Shown: positions 15,233 through 21,170 of the stretch, piece after piece
Numbering within the stretch: the stretch's first letter is position 1
How the letters are laid out: each line of letters begins with the position of its first letter
Assembly (NCBI GenBank): GCA_034660395.1
Contig: JAYEJA010000027.1
Coordinates: forward strand, 1-21,170
Direction: 5' to 3'
From: JAQVEM01 sp034660395
GTDB lineage: Bacteria > Actinomycetota > Humimicrobiia > Humimicrobiales > Humimicrobiaceae
DNA: 21,170 nucleotides
Translations under genes and position numbers: made by a program
Notes under the pieces: generated by a model
The model's database searches: none
Told to the model about the DNA's origin: nothing
The model's input: only the letters and a program-made list of their open reading frames with translations

Positions 15233-15982
15233 ATGACTAACAACTATATGGCTGTTGTAGAATATGACGGAACGAATTACAGTGGATTCCAGATACAGCC
15301 GGGAGGAGTTAATACTATACAGGGGCAGCTGGAAGCAGTTTTTTCAAAAATACTTGATAGAGAGATTGACTTAAAATACGCAGGAAGAACTGATGCAGGG
15401 GTTCATGCCGCAGGCCAGGTAATTAGTTTTAACACAAAAAGGAAACTGGATATTTACAGGATTAAATGGTCTTTAAACAGTATGCTCCCGGAGGATATAG
15501 TAATTAAAGAAATTAAAAAAGCGGCCGCCTCTTTTAATGCAAGGAGGGACGCAGTTTTAAGAGAATACAGTTATTTTGTAGTAAATAAAGAGTATCAGAG
15601 CGTTTTTTTGAAAAGGTACAGTATTTTAATAAACAGGAAACTGGATATAAGGGCAATGAGAAGAGCTGCAAAGATGTTTACAGGTGTGAAGGATTTCGGT
15701 TCTTTCTGTAATCCAGAATGCATAAGCAGCAATACGGTGAGGAAGGTTTACAGGTTCACTGTAGAAAAAACAAAATACGGCATGGTGATTTTTAAAATTG
15801 CAGCAAACTCTTTTTTATATAATATGGTTAGAATTATAATCGGGACTGTACTTGAAATAGGAGAGGGAAAGAGAGTTCCTGAAAATATAGGGGATGCTCT
15901 TAAAAAAAGAGACAGGAATCTGGCAGGGAAAATAGTACCGGCAAAAGGGCTTTTTCTTACTGCAGTTGAGCATGTTAGATAA
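15233..15982 (+). CDS. truA: tRNA pseudouridine(38-40) synthase TruA
   Basis: TruA converts uridines 38-40 of the tRNA anticodon arm to pseudouridine. The catalytic aspartate is D54 in GRTDAGVHA. Other family marks are the N-terminal VVEYDGTNYSGFQIQP, FNARRDAVLREYSY, and the C-terminal NSFLYNMVRIIIGTVLEIGEGK. The length of 249 fits. The ribosome binding site before ATG 15233 is poor (CTGGGTAA), and ATG 15248 is a possible alternative. The ecfA/ecfT transporter genes that often sit between rplQ and truA in Firmicutes are absent. Confidence 0.95.
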   Translation: MTNNYMAVVEYDGTNYSGFQIQPGGVNTIQGQLEAVFSKILDREIDLKYAGRTDAGVHAAGQVISFNTKRKLDIYRIKWSLNSMLPEDIVIKEIKKAAASFNARRDAVLREYSYFVVNKEYQSVFLKRYSILINRKLDIRAMRRAAKMFTGVKDFGSFCNPECISSNTVRKVYRFTVEKTKYGMVIFKIAANSFLYNMVRIIIGTVLEIGEGKRVPENIGDALKKRDRNLAGKIVPAKGLFLTAVEHVR

Positions 15983-15994
15983 TCGGAGGGATTT

Positions 15995-16438
15995 ATGGTT
16001 AATACAGGAATTAAAACATTTAATTTAAAAAAAGAAGAAATAAAAAGAAAATGGTTTTTAATAGATGCAGAGGATAAGAATCTCGGAAGGCTCTGTACCG
16101 CTATAGCCAGAATTTTAAGGGGGAAGAATAAGCCGACATTTACACCGCATCTGGACTGCGGTGATTATGTAGTTGTTGTAAATGCGGACAAAATAAAAGT
16201 TACAGGAAAAAAAATGATGGATAAGAAATATTACAGTCATTCAGGTTATACTGGCAATCTGAAGGTTTCAAGTCTTAAAGAAATGCTAAAGAAAACCCCC
16301 GAGCATGTTATAAGAAATGCAGTAAAGGGTATGCTGCCCCATAACATTTTGGGAAGGAAGATGTTAAAGAAGCTTAAGGTATACAGCGGCGATAAAAATA
16401 TACACACTGCCCAAAAACCAGAGAAAATTGATATATAA
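15995..16438 (+). CDS. rplM: 50S ribosomal protein L13
   Basis: L13 is an early 50S assembly protein. The 147 residues include RKWFLIDAEDKNLGRLCTAIA, FTPHLDCGDYVVVVNADKI, KKYYSHSGYTGNLK and AVKGMLPHNILGRKMLKKLKVY. ATCGGAGG lies 7-8 nt ahead of the ATG. It is followed at once by rpsI, the universal partner. Confidence 0.97.
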   Translation: MVNTGIKTFNLKKEEIKRKWFLIDAEDKNLGRLCTAIARILRGKNKPTFTPHLDCGDYVVVVNADKIKVTGKKMMDKKYYSHSGYTGNLKVSSLKEMLKKTPEHVIRNAVKGMLPHNILGRKMLKKLKVYSGDKNIHTAQKPEKIDI

Positions 16439-16452
16439 AAAGGAGAATTAAT

Positions 16453-16848
16453 TTGACAGATAATGCGATATACAGCGCGACCGGGAAAAGAAAAAGATCA
16501 ATAGCCAGAGTAACTTTAATACCCGGCAAGGGCAAAGTTACAGTGAATTCAAGAGACTTTAAGGAGTATTTTAAAAGGAAATCTCTTATCACGGTAATTC
16601 TGGAGCCTTTCAGAGTTACAAATACCGAGGATGCGTATGATGTGATTGTGGACCTTTCAGGAGGAGGTATCTCGGGCCAGGCAGGTGCATTGCGTCATGG
16701 TATTTCAAAAGCGTTACTCCAGGTTAATCAGGAGTATAGGCCAGTACTTAAAAGAGAGGGTTTTCTAACCCGTGATCCAAGGATCAAAGAGAGGAAAAAG
16801 TATGGTCTTAAAAAAGCCAGAAAAAAACCCCAGTTCTCCAAGAGGTAA
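16453..16848 (+). CDS. rpsI: 30S ribosomal protein S9 (TTG start)
   Basis: S9 contacts P-site tRNA through its C-terminal tail, here ending QFSKR as expected. Other motifs are YSATGKRKRSIARVTLIPG, LSGGGISGQAGALRHGISKAL and REGFLTRDPRIKERKKYGLKKARKKPQ. The length of 131 is normal. TTG at 16453 follows AAAGGAGAA. Its last bases may serve as the ribosome binding region of the next gene. Confidence 0.97.
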   Translation: MTDNAIYSATGKRKRSIARVTLIPGKGKVTVNSRDFKEYFKRKSLITVILEPFRVTNTEDAYDVIVDLSGGGISGQAGALRHGISKALLQVNQEYRPVLKREGFLTRDPRIKERKKYGLKKARKKPQFSKR

Positions 16849-16861
16849 AGGCTCAATCTTA

Positions 16862-17902
16862 ATGGATTATCCCTGTTTAAAAATCTATCTGGATAAAATA
16901 TACAATAACAGCAGTATCGTTAATGATAAGTGCATAAAAGAGGGTATTTCAGTTGTTGGTGTTACCAAATGCGTGATGGGTGATTTAAGAGTAGCCTCAG
17001 AGATGAAAAAAGCAGGTATTAAAATACTGGGGGACAGCCGTCTTAAGAATCTTGCAAAGTTAAGACAATTTTTTGGAAAAGAACAATCGCTTATGATGCT
17101 GCGGAGCCCCATGCCTGCTGAGATTGACAGAGTGGTTGAAATCTGTAATGTTAGCTTGAACACACAGTTAAAGACACTGAAAAAGATTGAAGAGGTCTGC
17201 CAAAAAAAGAAAAAAGTGCATAATGTCCTGGTTATGGTTGAAACAGATGATGATAGGGAAGGCCTGCTCCCGGAGAATGTAGTTAATTTCTGCAGGGAGA
17301 TGACAGATAATTTTAAAAACATCCGGCTTTATGGGCTGGGTACAAATGCAAGATGTGTTGTTGAAAATGGACCCAGCAGGGAAAGCTTGAAAATTCTTTT
17401 AGATATAAAAAGGAAAGTACTGGAAGCTACCGGCATAAATGTTCCTGTTATATCAGGAGGTAATTCAAGCATCTGGAATATGATTGAGAAAGACACAGTT
17501 CCTGAGGGGATTAACCAGTTGAGAATAGGAGAAGCTATACTCCTGGGACATGATACGATTAATTATAAACCAATAAAGGGAGCTTTCACGGATACATTTC
17601 TTCTGGAGGCACAAATAATAGAATCTAAAAGGAGAAACAAGGAAGTATATAAAATTCTTCTGGCTCTCGGACTCCAGGATGTTGATAGCAGTAATATTGA
17701 ATGCTCAAATCCGGACTTAAAAATAAAAGGTCAGAGCAGCGACCATACAGTTCTGGAAGTTAAAAAAGATGCTGCAAGCAGATATAAGAGTGATTCTTCA
17801 AGACTGGAGACCGGAGATATAGTATCATTAAAACTGAATTATTACGGTTTAATGTCCTGTATGTCATCTCCCTATATCAGGAAAGAATATATAAAGGGGT
17901 AA
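16862..17902 (+). CDS. PLP-dependent racemase of the alanine/ornithine racemase family
   Basis: The product resembles the fold-type III, YhfX/ornithine-racemase branch of the alanine racemase family. The N-terminal half should be the PLP barrel: VVGVTKCVMG gives the likely Schiff-base lysine K36, followed by GIKILGDSRLKNL, the LRSPMPAEID segment, MVETDDDREGL, YGLGTNARC and VISGGNSS. GINQLRIGEAILLG is also characteristic. The C-terminal ~90 residues form the beta domain with SSDHTVLEV and the ending MSSPYI. It has 346 residues from ATG 16862, 13 nt after rpsI. An earlier ATG (16772) lies inside rpsI and adds unconserved sequence. The substrate cannot be told from sequence: D-ornithine, D-alanine or another D-amino acid is possible. 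Its place before two amino-sugar genes suggests a wall-precursor role. Confidence 0.85.
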   Translation: MDYPCLKIYLDKIYNNSSIVNDKCIKEGISVVGVTKCVMGDLRVASEMKKAGIKILGDSRLKNLAKLRQFFGKEQSLMMLRSPMPAEIDRVVEICNVSLNTQLKTLKKIEEVCQKKKKVHNVLVMVETDDDREGLLPENVVNFCREMTDNFKNIRLYGLGTNARCVVENGPSRESLKILLDIKRKVLEATGINVPVISGGNSSIWNMIEKDTVPEGINQLRIGEAILLGHDTINYKPIKGAFTDTFLLEAQIIESKRRNKEVYKILLALGLQDVDSSNIECSNPDLKIKGQSSDHTVLEVKKDAASRYKSDSSRLETGDIVSLKLNYYGLMSCMSSPYIRKEYIKG

Positions 17903-17944
17903 AAGGGAGTTTTAATATAAAACATTTTTAGTAGGAGCGGGGAT

Positions 17945-18757
17945 ATGTTAAAACCTGAAGATTTTTTTGACCTTTCAAAAGCCCGGTTCAAAGGTCTTTT
18001 TGATAATGCTGAATATGTATGGGATGCCCTTAAGGAAATTAAAGGATATTTGAAGGATAATATTGAGCCGAATGTTTCTAAATTAAGAAAGAGCAGAGAA
18101 GTAATCAGCAAAACCCTGATATTATACAATGGTGAAATTATTGAATCCGGATTTGAGATAGGTATATTGAACAAGAAACTCGTTGTGAAAAGAGAAGGCA
18201 GTATTCTTGATGGAGCGAGTGTAGTATATGAAGGTGCAGTACTTATGGATGATGAAATATACATAGGTAAGGGTACTGTTATAGAACCGGGGGCATTAAT
18301 AAAGGGACCTGCTATTATCGGAGATAATACGGAGGTGCGCCAGGGGGCCTATTTAAGGGGCAATACGCTTATAGGCGACAGCTGTGTGGTAGGACATACG
18401 ACTGAACTAAAGTCATGTGCTATGCTCGGGGAAAGTAAAACAGGCCATTTCGCATATATTGGCGACAGTATTCTGGGCAGGGTAAATCTTGGCGCCGGCA
18501 CGAAACTGGCTAATTTAAAGATTATAAAATCAAATGTCACGGTTAATGTGGACGGGAAAAAGCATGAAACAGGTTTGAGAAAGTTTGGAGCTATTTTTGC
18601 AGATGATGTAGAAACCGGATGTAATAGTGTTACAACCCCGGGTACGCTTCTGGGAAAAGGCGTGCTATTATATCCCAATATGACTGCAAAAGGATATTAT
18701 CCCCCGAAAACAATAATAAAATTAAGACAGACTCGGAAATTGGGAAAAAGGATATAG
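17945..18757 (+). CDS. GlmU-type left-handed beta-helix N-acetyltransferase (stand-alone)
   Basis: Residues about 100-245 are imperfect hexapeptide repeats of a left-handed beta-helix, closest by eye to the C-terminal acetyltransferase half of GlmU. Comparing the pattern with E. coli GlmU as I remember it, the catalytic His363 matches H168 (SKTGHFAYIGD), and R333, K351, Y366, N377 and N386 match R138, K156, Y171, N181 and N190. The likely reaction is acetyl-CoA + glucosamine-1-phosphate to N-acetylglucosamine-1-phosphate. The uridylyltransferase half is missing; instead there are ~95 N-terminal residues with an FFDL...LFDNAEYVWDALKEI helix region. AGGAGCGGGG lies upstream of the ATG. The next gene, glmM, makes the predicted substrate. 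Another sugar acyltransferase role remains possible. Confidence 0.82.
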   Translation: MLKPEDFFDLSKARFKGLFDNAEYVWDALKEIKGYLKDNIEPNVSKLRKSREVISKTLILYNGEIIESGFEIGILNKKLVVKREGSILDGASVVYEGAVLMDDEIYIGKGTVIEPGALIKGPAIIGDNTEVRQGAYLRGNTLIGDSCVVGHTTELKSCAMLGESKTGHFAYIGDSILGRVNLGAGTKLANLKIIKSNVTVNVDGKKHETGLRKFGAIFADDVETGCNSVTTPGTLLGKGVLLYPNMTAKGYYPPKTIIKLRQTRKLGKRI

Positions 18758-18763
18758 ATTATG

Positions 18764-18787
18764 TCATGCGGCCCTGCAGGGGCATGA
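18764..18787 (+). repeat. GC-rich inverted repeat between the acetyltransferase gene and glmM
   Basis: TCATGC (18764-18769) pairs with GCATGA (18782-18787). Inside lies the palindrome CCCTGCAGGG (18772-18781), separated from the left arm by GG. The RNA could form a bulged hairpin with a TGCA loop. No T-run follows, so it is not a standard terminator. It ends 26 nt before the glmM ATG and is far richer in G+C than its surroundings. Confidence 0.6.
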
Positions 18788-18813
18788 TGAGAACTTATTA
18801 AAGGAGGTAAAGA

Positions 18814-20163
18814 ATGGGTAAGTTATTCGGGACTGATGGAATCAGAGGAGTTGCAAATGAATATCCAATTACCCCTGATATGATTGTACAGATTGGTCAG
18901 GCAACTGCATATATATTAAAAAAAAGGAAGCATCGTTCAAGAATTGTAATTGGCAAGGATACAAGACTATCAGGTTATATGATAGAAAGTTCTCTTGTAG
19001 CGGGCATATGCTCAATGGGTACCGATGTAATACTGGTAGGGCCTGTACCGACACCCGGTATCGCTTTTTTAACCACCAATCTGGATGCAGATGCGGGAAT
19101 GATGATTTCTGCATCCCATAATCCATATAAGGATAATGGTATTAAGATATTTTCAAAAAAAGGTTATAAGCTGTTAGATGAAGAAGAAAGCCAGATAGAA
19201 GAGTTGATACTTTCGAAAAAACTACCCACCCTGCTTATGGATGCCGAGAATCTGGGGAGGGTATCAAGAGAAGAAGATGCAAGCGGCAGATATATCGTAT
19301 TTCTTAAAAATTCTTTTCCCGGGAACCTTGACCTTGAAGGGATGAAAATAGTCCTTGACTGCGCAAACGGTGCTACTTACAGGGCGGCTCCTAAATTGTT
19401 CAAGGAAATGAGAGCTAAAGTTGTAGAGTTAAACGTTGACCCTGACGGGAAAAATATCAATCTTGGCTGCGGCTCGCTTTATCCGGAAAATCTCGCTAAA
19501 AAAGTTATTGAAACGAACTCAGACGTGGGACTGGCTTTTGATGGAGACGGTGACAGGCTAATAGCAGTTGACGGGAAGGGAAATAGAATAAATGGTGATA
19601 AAATAATTGCAATATGTGCAAAGAGATTAAAAGATGAAAATGCGTTAGAAAATAATACGGTGGTTACAACGGTGATGAGCAACCTTGGTCTTTCTATGGC
19701 ATTTAAGAAGATGGCCATAAAAAATATAGCAACAAAAGTTGGTGACAGATATGTTCTGGAAGAAATGATTAAAAATAATTGCATTCTTGGCGGAGAGGAT
19801 TCAGGCCATGTGATTTTTAAGGAACACCATACGACGGGTGACGGTATTTTAACTGCATTGCAGCTTCTATCTGTTATGAAAAAAGAAAATAAGTCCCTTT
19901 TTGAATTGTCAAAAGTAATGAAAACTTTTCCACAGGTATTAATAAATGTAAAGGTTAAAAGGAAAGCCCCCCTGGAAGAAATACCCGAATTAAAAAGCGT
20001 GATAGCAGAAGTAGAAGGGGAACTCGGCGCTAATGGTAGAGTGCTTGTGAGGTATTCGGGAACACAGCCGGTCTGCAGGGTTATGCTGGAAGGCCCGAAT
20101 AAAAGTGAAACTGAAAGACTGGCAAATAAGATAGTGAGAGTTGTTAAGGATAAGCTGAATTAA
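18814..20163 (+). CDS. glmM: Phosphoglucosamine mutase GlmM
   Basis: GlmM interconverts glucosamine-6-phosphate and glucosamine-1-phosphate, the step before UDP-GlcNAc. The phosphoserine is S101 in ISASHNPYKDNG, the metal loop is DGDGDR (243-248), the sugar-binding loop is GGEDSGH (326-332), and the phosphate-binding loop is RYSGTQP (413-419). The N-terminus GKLFGTDGIRG is typical, and the GEDSGH form separates GlmM from most phosphomannomutases. It has 449 residues. AAAGGAGGT is placed well before the ATG. The gene before it probably uses its product. Confidence 0.97.
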   Translation: MGKLFGTDGIRGVANEYPITPDMIVQIGQATAYILKKRKHRSRIVIGKDTRLSGYMIESSLVAGICSMGTDVILVGPVPTPGIAFLTTNLDADAGMMISASHNPYKDNGIKIFSKKGYKLLDEEESQIEELILSKKLPTLLMDAENLGRVSREEDASGRYIVFLKNSFPGNLDLEGMKIVLDCANGATYRAAPKLFKEMRAKVVELNVDPDGKNINLGCGSLYPENLAKKVIETNSDVGLAFDGDGDRLIAVDGKGNRINGDKIIAICAKRLKDENALENNTVVTTVMSNLGLSMAFKKMAIKNIATKVGDRYVLEEMIKNNCILGGEDSGHVIFKEHHTTGDGILTALQLLSVMKKENKSLFELSKVMKTFPQVLINVKVKRKAPLEEIPELKSVIAEVEGELGANGRVLVRYSGTQPVCRVMLEGPNKSETERLANKIVRVVKDKLN

Positions 20164-20206
20164 TATTACTGGATTATCTACTTTAACTTAATTTTAATAG
20201 TAATAT
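20163..20206 (+). repeat. Long-loop inverted repeat just after glmM
   Basis: ATATTACT (20163-20170), which begins at the last base of the glmM stop, is the exact reverse complement of AGTAATAT (20199-20206), with 28 AT-rich bases between. It could be an operator-like site or a weak end-of-transcript structure. Eight AT-rich base pairs can arise by chance in this composition. Confidence 0.4.
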
Positions 20207-20248
20207 GTTGTCCGCATGAAATTAAACAGCAGGCTTTGCTGATCTAAA

Positions 20249-21070
20249 ATGGACGAAATCAAAAATATTTTAAGTAGAGAGGGTCCTCTTACAGGCAAAG
20301 AGCTATGCGACAGTACGAAAATGGATGAGCTTTCCCTCTGGCGTGCCTGTAATAAGGATAATGAAATCACACTTAGAATATTCGGAGAAAGGTTCTTAAG
20401 ACTTGATAATCGCGTTAAGGGATACGCAAGGCTTTCCCCATCTATAAAAAGGGAATTTCTTACCTATACTGTTGCGGGGCTGAATGGAGATTTAAAAGAA
20501 ATTACAGCAAAGACAGTCTCTATTCATGAGAAAATAAGGAATATAAGCAGGCAGAAGCTCAATCTTGCCGGTGAAATAATAAAAAAAATCGCCGGCAGGC
20601 AGGAAAGCCCCGGAATTATAACTGAACGGACCTGTTTTATAATTGCCGGTGATATTGTTTATATGATGTCACATTCGGAACCCAGGCCGGAAGCGTCAAC
20701 AGGTAAAATAATAAATGGATCTGATCTTGATATTATAATAGTGACGGAAAAATTGCCTTTTAAAATAAAGAAAAATCTTGATGATTCGATATACAGGGAA
20801 AAATACTATCTTATTAAGAACCCCTCTTACCGGGAAGAAATAGATTACATTATAAAGGATATAAGCAAAGTTAAAATCCAGTTAAAATTTAATACATTTA
20901 AGTCCAGGGTTGCGCTAAAGATTTTAAACGAAGGAAAATTTCTTTATGGCAGCAGGGAAATTTATACCAGAATAAAAAATTTGCTTTCGGAAAGAAATAT
21001 TCCGGAAAGGTTAACAGAGCTTAAGGAAGAGGCCGTAAGGAACAGAGATACTGTCAAATGTTGTGGATGA
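20249..21070 (+). CDS. Unrecognised protein with nucleotidyltransferase motif and possible winged helix
   Basis: I do not recognise this gene. The 273-residue product has a helix-rich N-terminus (EIKNILSREGPLTGKELCDST, then LSLWRACNKDNEITLRIFGERFLRLD) that could be a winged-helix fold. After a helical stretch (about 60-118), NGSDLDIIIVTE (G157, S158, D159, D161) matches the metal-binding strand of polymerase-beta-type nucleotidyltransferases, and IDYIIKD (198-204) could give the third carboxylate. The Gly-Ser turn normally 8-12 residues before that aspartate pair is replaced by MSHSEPRPEAS. The segment KFLYGSREIYTRIKNLL is like the C-terminal part of such proteins. No clear ribosome binding site precedes ATG 20249, so the start is uncertain. 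The last residues (TVKCCG) read into a hairpin, so the 3' end may be truncated by an insertion. Confidence 0.6.
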   Translation: MDEIKNILSREGPLTGKELCDSTKMDELSLWRACNKDNEITLRIFGERFLRLDNRVKGYARLSPSIKREFLTYTVAGLNGDLKEITAKTVSIHEKIRNISRQKLNLAGEIIKKIAGRQESPGIITERTCFIIAGDIVYMMSHSEPRPEASTGKIINGSDLDIIIVTEKLPFKIKKNLDDSIYREKYYLIKNPSYREEIDYIIKDISKVKIQLKFNTFKSRVALKILNEGKFLYGSREIYTRIKNLLSERNIPERLTELKEEAVRNRDTVKCCG

Positions 21071-21079
21071 GAGTCCACA
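21062..21079 (+). repeat. Short inverted repeat at the 3' end of the nucleotidyltransferase-like gene
   Basis: TGTGGA (21062-21067) and TCCACA (21074-21079) pair around the loop TGAGAG, which holds the stop codon of the gene (21068-21070). No T-run follows. It may be a small hairpin or part of a mobile-element end. Confidence 0.4.
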
Positions 21080-21095
21080 TATCCTCCAATATTCA

Positions 21096-21170
21096 CTATG
21101 CAGCCACCTCCTCCGCTAGTTCTCCATCAATAAATTTCTTATTCTCCAGCACCTTCAGTATCAACTTATA
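21096..21170 (-). CDS. Possible 3' end of a convergent gene (partial)
   Basis: On the minus strand one frame is open from the window edge to a TAG at 21096-21098, giving 24 residues YKLILKVLENKKFIDGELAE then EVAA. The amino-acid make-up looks protein-like, with a charged helix. The other two frames close quickly. I do not recognise the family. So short an open frame could arise by chance. Confidence 0.25.
   Translation of the reverse strand, partial: YKLILKVLENKKFIDGELAEEVAA

Noticed and set aside
16772..16861. Upstream ATG extending the racemase by 30 residues
   Set aside because: It lies inside rpsI in another frame, its residues are unconserved, and ATG 16862 matches the family start.
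1..21170. CRISPR array, tRNA or rRNA genes, integrase or prophage genes
   Set aside because: No regularly spaced repeats, no cloverleaf-like segments with TTCGA arms in the gaps, and almost all space is taken by identified housekeeping genes.

Overview
This window is a bacterial chromosome segment. By eye it is AT-rich, roughly 38-40% G+C, with Arg mostly AGA/AGG and Ile very often ATA. Every confident gene is on the + strand. It carries the S10-spc-alpha ribosomal protein supercluster in the classical bacterial order and continues into a short cell-envelope precursor cluster. Frequent TTG and GTG starts, strong AGGAGG-type ribosome binding sites, and zinc-binding forms of S14, S4, L24 and L36 suggest a Gram-positive-like or deep-branching anaerobic or thermophilic bacterium. 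The truA-rplM-rpsI-(...)-glmM linkage recalls Firmicutes and Actinobacteria. I cannot assign a phylum from sequence alone.

Layout: 1-111 is the 3' end of tuf. 146-5299 is the S10 operon: rpsJ, rplC, rplD, rplW, rplB, rpsS, rplV, rpsC, rplP, rpmC, rpsQ. 5315-11828 is the spc block: rplN, rplX, rplE, rpsN(Z), rpsH, rplF, rplR, rpsE, rplO, secY, adk, map. No rpmD (L30) lies between rpsE and rplO. 11935-15184 is the alpha block: infA, rpmJ, rpsM, rpsK, rpsD, rpoA, rplQ. 15233-16848 holds truA, rplM and rpsI. 16862-20163 holds an alanine/ornithine-racemase-like PLP protein, a stand-alone GlmU-type acetyltransferase and glmM. 20249-21070 encodes an unrecognised protein with a possible winged-helix N-terminus and a polymerase-beta-type nucleotidyltransferase motif. 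The last ~100 bases may hold the edge of a convergent gene or insertion element.

How the genes work together: most encode ribosome parts, with matched functions for initiation (IF1), transcription (RNA polymerase alpha), membrane insertion (SecY), N-terminal methionine removal (Map), nucleotide balance (Adk) and tRNA modification (TruA). After rpsI the theme moves to envelope precursors. GlmM makes glucosamine-1-phosphate, the GlmU-type protein probably acetylates it, and the racemase could supply a D-amino acid.

The most striking observation is infA. Its sequence is intact, but no ATG, GTG or TTG lies at its 5' end. The only well-placed initiator is an ATT codon 8 nt after a perfect GGAGG, with an in-frame stop two codons upstream. 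This parallels the AUU start of E. coli infC. Other points are the loss of rpmD from its usual place, the detached GlmU acetyltransferase, the odd nucleotidyltransferase-like gene, and several inverted repeats in otherwise tight gaps. No gene-free stretch exceeds 300 bases; the longest is 106 bp, between map and infA.
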